NCBI GenBank assembly: GCA_020428685.1
Contig: JAGQMJ010000005.1
Span: 1-43,594, forward strand
Origin: Candidatus Kaiserbacteria bacterium
GTDB taxonomy: Bacteria; Patescibacteriota; Minisyncoccia; Phycocordibacterales; UBA918
Direction of reading: 5' to 3'
Length of the DNA: 43,594 bases
Positions within the stretch are counted from its first letter, which is position 1. The number at the start of each line of letters is the position of its first letter. Position numbers and translations under genes: made by a program. Shown here piece by piece: positions 13,478-22,489 of the stretch. The notes below the pieces were generated by a model that saw only the letters and a list, made by a program, of their open reading frames with translations, was not told where the DNA came from and ran no database searches.

Positions 13478-15082
13478 ATGAAATCGTTCTTCCGCTCTAA
13501 AAAATTCGTACTCTTTTTAGTTTTAATTGTCGTATTAGCTGGCGGTTATTTTTATAATAAAAACGGAGTAAGTGTCCTTGATGAGGTTGAGATAGAGTCT
13601 GTAAAAAGGGCAGACGTGAGGGAAGTCATTAGTGAGACTGGCTTTGTCGAGGCGGCTCGTGAGGTTTCTTTGGCTTTTGAGCGAGGAGGGAGGGTTGAGA
13701 AGGTGCTAGTAAAAGAAGGGGATTTTGTGGAGGAGGGTACTGTCCTTGTCGAGCTGGATAAGTCTGAGCTGTTTGTGGAGCTTGGAGCAGCTCACGCTCG
13801 ATTGAGAGCTGAAGAGTCTAGACTGGAGGAACTTCTGGCTGGAGCAGATGATGTTAGTTTGAGTGTAACTGGTTCGTCTGTTGATTATGCAAAAACAGCA
13901 GTTGAGAACGCAAAACAAAATTTACAGAAAGTCAGCACTCAACAAAATCAACTAGTGGCAGCTGCCAAAAAGACGCTTTTGGTGTCCGGATTGCAGGCTT
14001 ATTTGACCAGTGGCGAAAGAGAAAACTCCAGCGACTCATTCATGGCTCCTACGATTACTGGTGTTTACGATAGTGCTGAGGAGGGAGTTTACTATATTGA
14101 ATTGTTTGAATCAGGTTCTCCTTCTGGATCATCGTTTAGGTATTCTGGTTTGGAAAACGGTACTGGAGCTGTTTCTTCGGTTAATCCAGTCCGGCTTGGT
14201 ACCAGAGGCTTGTTTGTCCAGTTCCCTGATGATTTTGCCGGTCGTACAAAATGGAAAATAGAAATCCCAAACAAAAATTCCAGCGTTTATTTGGTTAATA
14301 AGAATAATTATGAAGTCACTCTCGAGACTGCCGCACTGGCTATAGAGTCGGCTGACAGTGCGGTTAAAAGTGCTGAGGCAGCTTTGGCTCAAAGTGATAG
14401 TCAGTACACGCAAGTTTCTTCTTCGGCTCGGGATGAGAGGGTTGTGGCACAGAGAGCTTTAGTAAACCAGATGAACGCCGCGGTCCAGGCGGTAGAGTTG
14501 GCGATAGAAAAATCATCCATCAAGGCACCGTTTTCAGGGGTGGTCACTCGAGTCTTTGGTGAAGAGGGTGAAATAGTTGCACCGTCGTCACCGATGGTCA
14601 ATCTTATCTCTGACGATAATTTTGAGTTGAAGGTAAGTATTTCTGAATCTGATATTCAGGAAATAACTTTGGGCGACACGGCTGTGGTTATTTTTGATGC
14701 GTATGATGACGATGTGTTCGAGGCTGAAGTTGTGCGAGTGGCTCCGATCGCTAGCTTGAGTGAGGGTGTCAGGGTCTTTGAGGTGACGCTTCAATTCACC
14801 GAGAAAAACCCAAAGATTAAGGCTGGTCTATCAGCTGATATAGATATTCTGGCGGCTGAAAGGATTGATGTTTTGGCTGTGCCAACTCGGTCTGTTGTTG
14901 AGAGAGATGGTGATAGATTTGTCCGTACTTGGGATGGTTTGAAGTTGGATTATATTAAGATAGAGACTGGTTTGCGCGGCTCAGATGGTCAGATAGAAAT
15001 TTTATCGGGTGTAACAGAGGGTCAGGATATTATTACTTTTGCACGTGAGGATACTATAGAAAAGCTTGAGAATTCTAATTAG
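13478..15082 (+). CDS. HlyD/MacA-type membrane fusion (adaptor) protein
   Basis: 534 aa from ATG 13478. N-terminal TM anchor (about residues 9-26); first lipoyl half (about 64-98: SLAFERGGRVEKVLVKEGDF, VELDKSEL); coiled-coil hairpin; an unusual beta-rich insertion of about 100 residues (GVYDSAEEGVYYIELFESGS region) within the hairpin; a second coiled-coil arm; second lipoyl half (SIKAPFSGVVTRVFGEEGE); then a beta-barrel and membrane-proximal domain. It bridges the ABC permease to the envelope exterior. Patescibacteria lack a typical outer membrane, so it probably serves a MacB-like export machine in a single-membrane cell. The start of the next gene is 2 nt after its stop. Confidence 0.88.
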   Translation: MKSFFRSKKFVLFLVLIVVLAGGYFYNKNGVSVLDEVEIESVKRADVREVISETGFVEAAREVSLAFERGGRVEKVLVKEGDFVEEGTVLVELDKSELFVELGAAHARLRAEESRLEELLAGADDVSLSVTGSSVDYAKTAVENAKQNLQKVSTQQNQLVAAAKKTLLVSGLQAYLTSGERENSSDSFMAPTITGVYDSAEEGVYYIELFESGSPSGSSFRYSGLENGTGAVSSVNPVRLGTRGLFVQFPDDFAGRTKWKIEIPNKNSSVYLVNKNNYEVTLETAALAIESADSAVKSAEAALAQSDSQYTQVSSSARDERVVAQRALVNQMNAAVQAVELAIEKSSIKAPFSGVVTRVFGEEGEIVAPSSPMVNLISDDNFELKVSISESDIQEITLGDTAVVIFDAYDDDVFEAEVVRVAPIASLSEGVRVFEVTLQFTEKNPKIKAGLSADIDILAAERIDVLAVPTRSVVERDGDRFVRTWDGLKLDYIKIETGLRGSDGQIEILSGVTEGQDIITFAREDTIEKLENSN

Positions 15083-15084
15083 CT

Positions 15085-15804
15085 ATGAATCTTTTTGAGG
15101 TTTCAAATCTAGAAAAAACTTTTACCGGCGGTGGAGTCGAAACAAAGGTTCTCCGTGGAATTGATTTCAGTATTGAGGAAGGAGAGTTTGTGTCGATAAT
15201 GGGTCCATCTGGCTCTGGTAAGTCCACGCTTTTGAATATTCTTGGTTTCTTGCTTGATCATTCATCTGGTGAATACAAATTCAACGGCAGAAGATACGAA
15301 GATCATACGGAAGACGAGATTGCTCAGGTGAGAAACCGTGAGATGGGATTTGTGTTTCAGACTTTCAATCTTCTGCCCAGACTGAGCGTGTTTGAAAATG
15401 TGCAGTTGCCACTTATGTATTCTGGTCGTCCAGAATCTGAATGGAAAGATAGGGTGGATGAAGTGGTAGAAATGGTCGGACTGACTCATCGTTCTGACTT
15501 CGATACCTATAAGCTTTCTGGTGGAGAAAAACAAAGAGTGGCGATTGCTCGTGCTTTGGTAAATGGTCCAAATGTTATTTTTGCCGATGAGCCAACAGGA
15601 AATCTAGATACCAAGTCAGGACAGGTAGTGATGCAGACCCTTCAAGAGTTGCACGATAAGTTTGGTCACACCATTTTGCTTATTACGCATGAGACGTTTA
15701 CGGCTGAGCATGCTGACAGGATGATATACATAGTAGACGGGAAAGTAGAGAGTGATAAGAAGAATCTAAACCGTCGTGACGCTAAGTTAGATTTTAGAAA
15801 ATAA
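15085..15804 (+). CDS. ABC transporter ATP-binding protein (MacB/LolD-like)
   Basis: 239 aa with all ABC motifs: Walker [10 protein letters not shown] (39-47), Q-loop [12 protein letters not shown], signature [15 protein letters not shown], Walker [13 protein letters not shown] and the H-loop LLITHE. The EPTGNLD and [12 protein letters not shown] words are typical of the MacB/LolD/FtsE class. It works with the adaptor upstream and the permease 2 nt downstream; together they form an export or mechanotransmission pump for peptides, lipoproteins or drugs. Confidence 0.93.
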   Translation: MNLFEVSNLEKTFTGGGVETKVLRGIDFSIEEGEFVSIMGPSGSGKSTLLNILGFLLDHSSGEYKFNGRRYEDHTEDEIAQVRNREMGFVFQTFNLLPRLSVFENVQLPLMYSGRPESEWKDRVDEVVEMVGLTHRSDFDTYKLSGGEKQRVAIARALVNGPNVIFADEPTGNLDTKSGQVVMQTLQELHDKFGHTILLITHETFTAEHADRMIYIVDGKVESDKKNLNRRDAKLDFRK

Positions 15805-15806
15805 TT

Positions 15807-17042
15807 ATGCCCTTTAAACACGTTTTATTGACTGCTCTGCAAGCACTCGAGTCACACAAATCTCGCTCAGCGTTGACGATTCTTGGTATTGTGATTGGTG
15901 TGGCGGCGATTATCATGGTGATGTCGCTTGGTAAAGGAGCAGAGGCGATGATTCTGGGTGAGGTGAGTGGACTTGGCCCTGAGACTGTGATTTTGCGCCC
16001 AGGAAATAGTCTGACTGACTTTACTCAGACTCTGTATTCTCAAACTATCACCAAAAAGGATATCGAGGCGTTAAAGCGAAAGCAGAATGTACCCAATTTG
16101 GTTGAGATTGCGCCACTGGTGATTACTTATGAGTCGGTCGAGTATCAGGGTGATTTGTATAGACCATCCATCATGGGCGCGCCGGCCGAATTCATAGCCA
16201 ATCTTTTTGATATTGGTTTGAGTGAGGGGCATTTGTATACTGATGACGATATAGACCAAGAGGCGAGAGTGGCAATTATTGGAAGTGAGATTAAGAATGA
16301 TTTGTTTGGTAGCTCGCGCGCAGTTGGCAAGCAGGTGAAAATAAAAGATAAAAAATTCAAAGTAATTGGAGTTTTTGAAGACAAGGGCAATGTGGGCGGA
16401 TTCAACATTGATACTCTTGTTTTGATACCTCAGACATCGGTTCAGACTTACATCACGGGGACTGATTATTTTGCTGAGGTCATGATCAGGGCTGATTCAC
16501 CAGAAAACGCTGAGAAATTGGCATACGATGTTGAGGTGACTTTGCGTGATGTCCATGATTTAAGTTTTCATGAGGAGAATGATTTTAATATCACTACTCA
16601 AGAAGAGACGATTGAAATGATACAAACGATTGTGACTATCTTCACTTCGTTTTTGATTACTGTGGTTGCTATCTCGCTGGTGGTTGGAGGGGTGGGAATC
16701 ATGAATATTATGCTGGTGTCTGTGTCGGAGCGAACCAAAGAGATTGGTCTACGTAAGGCTTTGGGCGCAACTCGTCAGGATATTCTCAATCAGTTTTTGT
16801 CTGAGGCAATTATTTTGACTAGTCTGGGTGGAGTGATTGGGATTATTATTGGAGCCAGCTTTTCATTTTTGGCGGCACTAATTTTGTCTCAAACAGTGGC
16901 GGAGGGCTGGGAATACATTTTCCCAGTTGGCGGCTCGCTGCTTGGGGTGGGTGTTTCGGCTGGAGTTGGGCTTTTGTTTGGTATTTATCCAGCCAATCAA
17001 GCCGCTAAGAAGAGTCCGATTGAAGCCTTACGTTATGAGTAA
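15807..17042 (+). CDS. ABC transporter permease (MacB/FtsX-like)
   Basis: A 411-aa MacB-type permease. TM1 follows the amphipathic start (SALTILGIVIGVAAIIMVM, about residues 22-40), then a periplasmic-type MacB core domain (about 50-270), and three C-terminal TM helices (about 285-400) with the typical VGGVGIMNIMLVSVSERTKE and EIGLRKALGATRQDIL stretch of the FtsX domain. It completes the three-gene exporter operon with tight 2-nt gaps. The substrate is not determined by sequence. Confidence 0.92.
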   Translation: MPFKHVLLTALQALESHKSRSALTILGIVIGVAAIIMVMSLGKGAEAMILGEVSGLGPETVILRPGNSLTDFTQTLYSQTITKKDIEALKRKQNVPNLVEIAPLVITYESVEYQGDLYRPSIMGAPAEFIANLFDIGLSEGHLYTDDDIDQEARVAIIGSEIKNDLFGSSRAVGKQVKIKDKKFKVIGVFEDKGNVGGFNIDTLVLIPQTSVQTYITGTDYFAEVMIRADSPENAEKLAYDVEVTLRDVHDLSFHEENDFNITTQEETIEMIQTIVTIFTSFLITVVAISLVVGGVGIMNIMLVSVSERTKEIGLRKALGATRQDILNQFLSEAIILTSLGGVIGIIIGASFSFLAALILSQTVAEGWEYIFPVGGSLLGVGVSAGVGLLFGIYPANQAAKKSPIEALRYE

Positions 17043-17063
17043 TTTTTGCTAATATTTATACAT

Positions 17064-17378
17064 ATGATAATGACAACAACAGAATTTGTTCCAAATAGAG
17101 AAGTGACTGAGGTTTTAGGAGTGGTTCGAGGTGGTACAGTACGAGCGCGCAATGTTGGGCGCGATATTTTAGCTGGCTTAAAAAGTATTGTGGGTGGAGA
17201 GATAGAGGAATATACCAAGCTCCAGGCTCAATCCCGCGAACAGGCATTGCAGAGAATTGAAGCTGAAGCTATGAGTCTTGGAGCAGACGCGATTGTCGGT
17301 CTTCGGATTACAACATCAATGATTGCACAAGGTGCGGCGGAGATATTAGTCTACGGAACAGCTGTAAAACTAAGGTAA
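17064..17378 (+). CDS. YbjQ/DUF74 (UPF0145) family protein
   Basis: 104 aa from ATG 17064; ATG 17070 is also possible, and an upstream TTG at 17046 is unlikely. Family features: LGVVRGGTVRARNVGRDILAG, IVGGEIEEYTKL, EAMSLGADAIVGLRI and VYGTAVKL. YbjQ-family proteins form pentameric beta-barrel-like assemblies and have been linked to metal binding, without a firm biochemical role. It lies 21 nt after the permease gene and 2 nt before a tiny membrane-protein gene, possibly the tail of the exporter operon. Confidence 0.88.
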   Translation: MIMTTTEFVPNREVTEVLGVVRGGTVRARNVGRDILAGLKSIVGGEIEEYTKLQAQSREQALQRIEAEAMSLGADAIVGLRITTSMIAQGAAEILVYGTAVKLR

Positions 17379-17380
17379 AT

Positions 17381-17494
17381 ATGCATCCATTTGAAATCGT
17401 ATTTTGGGTATTGCTCGTAGGGTCTCTGGTTGTGCTGACGATTAGAAGAATTCGTATTAAGAAACAAGAGAATTTTGAAGACAGGGACAATTAA
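17381..17494 (+). CDS. 37-aa single-TM microprotein
   Basis: ATG 17381 to TAA 17492-17494 reads MHPFEIVFWVLLVGSLVVL followed by a basic stretch RRIRIKK and an acidic end. One TM helix (about residues 4-20) with a positive-inside tail predicts N-out/C-in topology. It starts 2 nt after the YbjQ stop, so it is probably co-translated. The family is unknown; it may be an accessory subunit of the exporter. Confidence 0.55.
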   Translation: MHPFEIVFWVLLVGSLVVLTIRRIRIKKQENFEDRDN

Positions 17495-17563
17495 AGTTGG
17501 TTGTAAATTAAATTGTTTTTGCTATCTTTGAGCTAGATTTGTTTTCCGCCTCGGGGGTGTGAA

Positions 17564-17887
17564 ATGGGTAAGTGTAGAATAGTTGAGCCATCTGACATCG
17601 AGACGATGTTGTCGCGACTGAATCGGGTCGATGACTCAGATTACTGTGTCAAAAAACTTCATCCTTATATCGTGGATGGAATTGCTGATAAGAATTGCCC
17701 TATGAGTATTATTATTTTTTTGTATTGGGCTATTTATGAGACCAGTGACGGTCTTTCTGACGGCGAGCGTGAGCTGGTTCATGCAAACGTTCCGAAGTAT
17801 ATTGAGGTGGTGCTGAGGAGCGACCTTGATGCGATTTGCGTGAAAGGTCGCTTGGATGAGGTGATGTTGAGAACGGTGATGAGATGA
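17564..17887 (+). CDS. Hypothetical protein with strong Shine-Dalgarno
   Basis: A 107-aa soluble helical protein with no family I recognise. It contains PMSIIIFLYWAIYETSDGLSD and three Cys. The start is supported by GGGGG (17553-17557) 6 nt upstream. This is a real Shine-Dalgarno site, unlike the leaderless starts of most genes here. A strong hairpin follows at 17892-17916. It may belong with the next gene, which also has a Shine-Dalgarno site. Confidence 0.55.
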   Translation: MGKCRIVEPSDIETMLSRLNRVDDSDYCVKKLHPYIVDGIADKNCPMSIIIFLYWAIYETSDGLSDGERELVHANVPKYIEVVLRSDLDAICVKGRLDEVMLRTVMR

Positions 17888-17891
17888 TTTC

Positions 17892-17916
17892 TGGCCGCTT
17901 CCTTTGGAAGCGGCCA
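17892..17916 (+). terminator. Hairpin TGGCCGCTTCC/GGAAGCGGCCA
   Basis: An 11-bp perfect GC-rich stem with loop TTT, 4 nt after the stop of the 107-aa gene. There is no T-tract on the plus strand (AACTTTA follows), so it may be a factor-aided or mRNA-stabilising hairpin rather than a classical terminator. Confidence 0.6.
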
Positions 17917-17935
17917 AACTTTACCCAATTGAAGT

Positions 17936-17964
17936 TTGACATCGTTGTTGTTCTGTAACAATAT
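17936..17964 (+). promoter_or_regulatory. Promoter with consensus -35 TTGACA
   Basis: TTGACA (17936-17941), 17-bp spacer, CAATAT (17959-17964), giving a leader of about 40 nt with GAGAGGG (17997-18003) as ribosome site before ATG 18011. It is the only perfect -35 box I noticed next to a gene in the window. Confidence 0.5.
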
Positions 17965-18010
17965 GTGGGCTGAATTAGCTCATTGATTAACTTAAAGAGA
18001 GGGAAATCGT

Positions 18011-18709
18011 ATGACTTCGGCCGTCCTTGATTCAAGCGTGGTTGGACTCGGTGTTATGACTTTGCAGGCCCAGGTACGTCGGCAGTATAATCTGTGGTCT
18101 CGTCTGGATTACGCACTTAATCCGCGTGATTTCAGTTTGCCCGAAGTGGGTCATGACACTCGTCACTTACTGTTGATACCAAAAGGGTTGACTGTTGATT
18201 CATTGCTTGATGAGCTGTGGTTGAAGTATTTAATCCGGGTTGAATCTTCAGTTCTGAACGAGAAAACGATTGATCCTGAATTTTCAGTCAGGAATAATTC
18301 TAACCACGGCTATGCAATCTTTGCCAATTCGAACCTTGAGGCTGATGTTGATTACGCAAATGTGTCAGCAGATGTTCTCAGTCAAGGTTGTGTTCGCGGC
18401 ATGACACTTATCGAAAGACTGGTGTTTGAAGCTGTTACTTTTTTGGGAAACTGCAATCATGCTCTTGATACGGAGGGTACACTGACATTGTGTTCAGGTG
18501 ACCGGTTTTCAGACGGTACAGTACCGACAGTTTGTTGCCGTCCGATTGCGCGCAAAAGTGCGCGCAATCCCGATCCTTGCCCCGATGAGGCCTACAGTAA
18601 GGGGAGAAAACCTGGCCCTGAGACTAAACTGGGGATAGTTATCGGTTCTGTGTCACCCCATGAGCGGTTTGAACACATCAGGACCCGAGAAGTGTTCACG
18701 TGTAAGTGA
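18011..18709 (+). CDS. Hypothetical protein, Cys-rich C-terminus
   Basis: A 232-aa protein without TM. The start is set by GAGAGGG 7 nt upstream. Features: DTRHLLLIPKGLTVDSLLDELW, a YAIFANSN strand, TLIERLVFEAVTFLG, then a C-terminal part with C-x-C-like positions (LTLCSGDRF, TVCCRPIA, NPDPCPDE) that could bind a metal, and a basic GRKPGPETK stretch. I do not recognise the family; its style (Shine-Dalgarno, long leader, strong terminator, higher GC) differs from its neighbours and matches the 107-aa gene before it. The Cys pattern suggests a zinc or nucleic-acid-associated protein, but this is speculation. Confidence 0.6.
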   Translation: MTSAVLDSSVVGLGVMTLQAQVRRQYNLWSRLDYALNPRDFSLPEVGHDTRHLLLIPKGLTVDSLLDELWLKYLIRVESSVLNEKTIDPEFSVRNNSNHGYAIFANSNLEADVDYANVSADVLSQGCVRGMTLIERLVFEAVTFLGNCNHALDTEGTLTLCSGDRFSDGTVPTVCCRPIARKSARNPDPCPDEAYSKGRKPGPETKLGIVIGSVSPHERFEHIRTREVFTCK

Positions 18710-18720
18710 CACTCTGTTTA

Positions 18721-18756
18721 AAAAGCGCCGAGCTTATATCCGGCGCTTTTTCTTTT
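18721..18756 (+). terminator. Rho-independent terminator
   Basis: AAAAGCGCCG (18721-18730), 10-nt loop, CGGCGCTTTT (18741-18750), TCTTTT. Classical stem and T-tract 11 nt after the preceding stop codon. The window's first bases (GGCGCTTTTTCTT at 5-17) look like the end of the same kind of structure. Confidence 0.85.
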
Positions 18757-18829
18757 CGTTTTAGTTTAGTCGGCCAAATCAGCCTGACTTTTTAGCATGA
18801 TATGCTATGGTATAGCGAACAGAAACGTT

Positions 18830-20617
18830 ATGGTTAAACAACTTTTAGAGCAAGTGCAGGCTGATTTGGCCGACTTTTTGAATACTAAAAATATATCGTC
18901 ACCCGACGTGCTGATTGAGCGTGCTGCCAACTCAGAATTTGGTGACTATACCACCAACGTCGCCATGCGTTACGCCAAGACCTGCTCTATGTCTCCTTTG
19001 GCACTAGCGGAAGAGATTGTAAACTTTTTGGAAACTAAATCAGTCTCTGGGATTGAAAAAGTAGTAGCTGTGAAACCTGGTTTTATTAATTTTTTCTTTT
19101 CACCAGAAGTGAAGGTGTCTACTGCCAACGCCGCTTTAAGCAATCAAGCATTCAAGAAAAATGCCTCACTTTCAGGTCAAAAATGGGTGGTAGAACACAC
19201 ATCTCCAAACCCAAATAAGGCAATGCATCTTGGTCACCTACGCAACAATCTTGTCGGGATGGGAATCGTCAGAATTCTTAATTGGAATGGGGCAGAGGTT
19301 GTTGCAGAGGCGGTCTACAATGATCGCGGTATCGCTATAGCAAAACTCATGTATGGTTTTTTGGCACACATGAAAAAGAATGCAGAAGCCGAGACAAATA
19401 TTGCTTATTGGACATCTCATCAGAGTGAATGGTTCACTCCAGAGGAAAAAGAAATGAAGGCCGATAGATTTGTGGCTGAGTGCTATGTGTTAGCAGAAAA
19501 GGATATAGCTTCAAATCCAGAAATTGAAAATCAAGTCAGAAAAATGGTGGTCGACTGGGAAGCAGGTGATGAGCTGGTGCGACAGTTGTGGCAACATGTT
19601 TTGAATTTTTCTTACTCAGGCATCAATCAAACTCTGACCAGACTCGGCAGTCATTGGGATAAAATTTGGTATGAGCATGAACATTATCAAGCTGGTAAAG
19701 ACTATGTTTCAAAGGGATTGGAACAGGGCATTTTTACCAAGCTCGAAGATGGTGCGGTTCTAACCAATCTAGAATCCTTTAAAATCCCAGATACTATTCT
19801 TCTTAAAAATGATGGCACATCGCTGTATATAACCCAAGACATTGCTTTGACAGACCTAAAGCGAAAGACTCATCAAGCTGACAAGATGGTTTGGGTGATT
19901 GGTCCCGACCAGTCCTTGGCTATGCGGCAGTTATTTGCTGTGTGTGAGCAGCTTGGTATAGGAAAAGTTTCAGACTTCAATCACGTTACTTATGGGTATG
20001 TCGGACTAAAGGCGGATGATGGCGGTTTCCAAAAAATGTCATCTCGAGCAGGGACAGTAGTTTTGATTGATGATGTGATAGATGAGGTAAAAAGTGTTAT
20101 CAAACAACGCTTTGTTGAAGAAGAAAGGCATGAGCCTAGTAAGCAAGATGAGCTATCAGAAAAGCTGGCTTTGGCAGCGGTTAAATTTAGTTTCCTTAAA
20201 TCTGACCGCTCTCAGGATATGACCTTTGATGTTTCTCAGTCGGTAGATGTTCATGGAGATTCTGGAATATATGTCATGTATTCGTATGTTCGCACGCAGT
20301 CGATTCTGCGTAAGGCTGCTCGAGTATTGTCTGAGGAAATCTCAGCGCCAGAAGTGTTGGGCGAAGAAGCTGAATTACTTAGAACTCTTTTCTATTTTAA
20401 TGAAGTTTTAGAAAAATCTGCTAAAGATTTGTCTGTTCACCATGTGGCTCAATACCTGCTAGAGGTCAGTAGTGAGTTCAATCGCTGGTATGCGAAGGAA
20501 ACTATTTTAGATGGTTCTGATAAGGAAGCGTACCGTTTGGCTATCGTAAAAACCGTTGGAGATTGTCTAAAGAGCGGCATGGAAATTCTCGGAATTGATG
20601 TAGTTGATGAAATGTAA
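18830..20617 (+). CDS. argS: Arginyl-tRNA synthetase
   Basis: 595 aa from ATG 18830; upstream in-frame ATG 18797 would run through the -10-like TATGCT (18801-18806) and TATAGC (18811-18816). Class I synthetase: an N-terminal additional domain with SEFGDYTTNVAM, then SPNPNKAMHLGHLRNN with HLGH (133-136) as the HIGH motif, FQKMSSRAGTVV as the KMSK-equivalent, and a C-terminal anticodon-binding DALR-type domain with MYSYVRTQSILRKA. It charges tRNA-Arg in the cytoplasm. rsgA follows 11 nt after its stop, suggesting a translation-related operon. Confidence 0.95.
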   Translation: MVKQLLEQVQADLADFLNTKNISSPDVLIERAANSEFGDYTTNVAMRYAKTCSMSPLALAEEIVNFLETKSVSGIEKVVAVKPGFINFFFSPEVKVSTANAALSNQAFKKNASLSGQKWVVEHTSPNPNKAMHLGHLRNNLVGMGIVRILNWNGAEVVAEAVYNDRGIAIAKLMYGFLAHMKKNAEAETNIAYWTSHQSEWFTPEEKEMKADRFVAECYVLAEKDIASNPEIENQVRKMVVDWEAGDELVRQLWQHVLNFSYSGINQTLTRLGSHWDKIWYEHEHYQAGKDYVSKGLEQGIFTKLEDGAVLTNLESFKIPDTILLKNDGTSLYITQDIALTDLKRKTHQADKMVWVIGPDQSLAMRQLFAVCEQLGIGKVSDFNHVTYGYVGLKADDGGFQKMSSRAGTVVLIDDVIDEVKSVIKQRFVEEERHEPSKQDELSEKLALAAVKFSFLKSDRSQDMTFDVSQSVDVHGDSGIYVMYSYVRTQSILRKAARVLSEEISAPEVLGEEAELLRTLFYFNEVLEKSAKDLSVHHVAQYLLEVSSEFNRWYAKETILDGSDKEAYRLAIVKTVGDCLKSGMEILGIDVVDEM

Positions 20618-20628
20618 TTCATTATTTT

Positions 20629-21621
20629 ATGGTGCAAGGCCGCATAACAGAAGCTCATAGAACAAATTTCACGGTCACAAATGATATGGGAGAAGTGACA
20701 GCTACCGTGCGGGGAAATTTTCATGCTGAAGGTGGTTTTCCAAAAGTCGGAGACTATGTCGACATGACTTTGCTTGAAGACGAAAAAGCTGTGATAGAAA
20801 GCGTTCACGAACGAAGGACTATCATCAAGCGCCGAGCGGCTGATGGAGAAGATGAACAGATAATTGCCACTAATGTTGATTTGATATTTATCGTAATGGG
20901 TTTGGACTTGGATTTTAATATTAGCCGCCTGGAGCGCTACTTACTTCTCGCTAAGCAAAGTGATATCCCAGCCGTGGTTGTTTTGAATAAGGCTGATGTT
21001 GTAGAGGATGTTGATTCATATCTGAAAGAGGTTGAAGGGGTGGCTGGAGTAACACCGGTGCTGCTTACTTCTGCTTTGGGTGGTGATGGTATGCCGGAGC
21101 TGCAGTCGTACATAACTCCAGCCACCACGGCAGTACTGCTCGGCTCATCTGGAGCTGGAAAGTCGACTATCACCAACTGGCTACTGCAGACAGCAAGACA
21201 GTCAGTCCAGCCAACGAGAGAAGATGATAATCGAGGTCGCCACACCACTACCTCTAGACAATTATTCAGTCTACCAACAGGCGGTTTCTTGATTGATACT
21301 CCTGGCATGAGGGAGCTTGGGGTGCTCGACAGTGAAGCTGAAGACGAGTTGGCGGTATTTGATAAGATTGAAAGTCTAGCGTCAGAATGTCGTTTTTCTA
21401 ATTGTGATCACGAAAAGAGCGAGGGCTGTGCGGTGGTAGAAGCTTTGGCGTCAGGTGAAATTTCTGAACGAGAAATACAAAACTATCATAAACTCCTGCG
21501 TGAAAGAGAATGGCAGCAAAGTAAAGATAATGATTCTTCTGCTCAACATTACAAACAAACTCAAAAAAGGTTGCATCAAAAGTACGCGGCTGTATTGAAA
21601 CAAAAGCATAATCGCCGCTAA
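20629..21621 (+). CDS. rsgA: Ribosome small-subunit biogenesis GTPase RsgA
   Basis: A 330-aa circularly permuted GTPase. N-terminal OB fold (1-65), G4 NKAD (120-123), G1 GSSGAGKST (172-180), RGRHTT switch region, G3 DTPG (223-226), then the zinc motif C254-x4-C259-x-H261-x5-C267. All elements are intact. It acts in late 30S maturation. The C-terminal helix is Lys/Gln-rich (KQTQKRLHQKYAAVLKQKHN), as in many RsgA proteins. Co-transcribed with argS. Confidence 0.95.
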   Translation: MVQGRITEAHRTNFTVTNDMGEVTATVRGNFHAEGGFPKVGDYVDMTLLEDEKAVIESVHERRTIIKRRAADGEDEQIIATNVDLIFIVMGLDLDFNISRLERYLLLAKQSDIPAVVVLNKADVVEDVDSYLKEVEGVAGVTPVLLTSALGGDGMPELQSYITPATTAVLLGSSGAGKSTITNWLLQTARQSVQPTREDDNRGRHTTTSRQLFSLPTGGFLIDTPGMRELGVLDSEAEDELAVFDKIESLASECRFSNCDHEKSEGCAVVEALASGEISEREIQNYHKLLREREWQQSKDNDSSAQHYKQTQKRLHQKYAAVLKQKHNRR

Positions 21622-21624
21622 TTC

Positions 21625-21645
21625 CACTTCTTGCCTAGAGAAGTG
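21625..21645. terminator. Hairpin after rsgA
   Basis: CACTTC (21625-21630), loop, GAAGTG (21640-21645); the loop word CTTGCCTAG differs by one base from the CTTTCCTAG loop of repeat A and the 43-kb array. There is no T-run beyond CGTTCTTAG. It may be a terminator or a fragment of the hairpin-element family. Confidence 0.4.
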
Positions 21646-21707
21646 CGTTCTTAGCATGTATACTAGTCGATGAAAGATAGAAAATAATTGAACGTAATAT
21701 AAAGGAT

Positions 21708-22487
21708 ATGCAAGAAGAAAATAATCAGACCGAAGTTCAAAATACTTCATCACAACCAGTGGCGACCGTGTCACAGCCGAGCAGTACTCTTATGAAAGAT
21801 TTATTAATCCCGATTTCGATCGTAATTGCAGGAATTGCTGTTGGGGCTGGAATGTATTTTGGAGGAGCTCCAGCCAAGGGAAGTGATGTGCCGGTAGCTC
21901 AGCCTGAGAAAGTGGCAGACAACACAAGTAAAATCAATCCAATTACAGATAAAGATCATGTAAAAGGAAACCGAAATGCCGAGATAAAGATTGTTGAATA
22001 TTCGGATTTTGACTGTCCTTTCTGTAGTCGTTTTCACGATACTATGAAAGTAGTGGCCGAAAAATACGGAGACGACATCGCTTGGGTTTATCGTCAATTT
22101 CCACTAGAACAACTTCATCCGCAGGCGCCAGCCGTAGCGATGGCTTCTGAATGTGTAGCTGAGCTGGGAGGCGATGATGCTTTTTGGATCTTTACTGATG
22201 GTTACTTTGCCGCTCGTGGAGCTGGTGACAAGACAGCTCATGCTGAATTGATCGGAAAGTTGGTAACAGAATCTGGAGTAAATACTGCCGCTTTTACCGA
22301 GTGTTTTGATAGCGGGCGTCAGTTGTCTAAGGTACAAGCTGATATGGATAATGCAGTTGAAACTGGAGGCAGAGGAACACCTTGGAGTATTTTGATTGGC
22401 CCTTCTGGTAAGACTTACCCAATCAACGGAGCCTTACCCCAGCAAACAATCGAACAGGTTATTGAGTTGGCTAAAAAAGAAGCTTAG
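21708..22487 (+). CDS. DsbA-family thiol oxidoreductase (membrane-anchored)
   Basis: A 259-aa protein: acidic Gln/Asn/Ser-rich cytoplasmic tail, TM helix (about residues 31-52), Pro-rich linker, then a thioredoxin/DsbA-fold domain with active site C103-P-F-C106 and the cis-Pro loop GRGTPWSIL. ECVAEL and TECFDSG add two more Cys. It probably introduces or reshuffles disulfides in exported proteins. TAATAT (21695-21700) is 7 nt before the start codon. A 4-TM protein with a CAAC motif begins 2 nt after its stop. Confidence 0.88.
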   Translation: MQEENNQTEVQNTSSQPVATVSQPSSTLMKDLLIPISIVIAGIAVGAGMYFGGAPAKGSDVPVAQPEKVADNTSKINPITDKDHVKGNRNAEIKIVEYSDFDCPFCSRFHDTMKVVAEKYGDDIAWVYRQFPLEQLHPQAPAVAMASECVAELGGDDAFWIFTDGYFAARGAGDKTAHAELIGKLVTESGVNTAAFTECFDSGRQLSKVQADMDNAVETGGRGTPWSILIGPSGKTYPINGALPQQTIEQVIELAKKEA

Positions 22488-22489
22488 GC

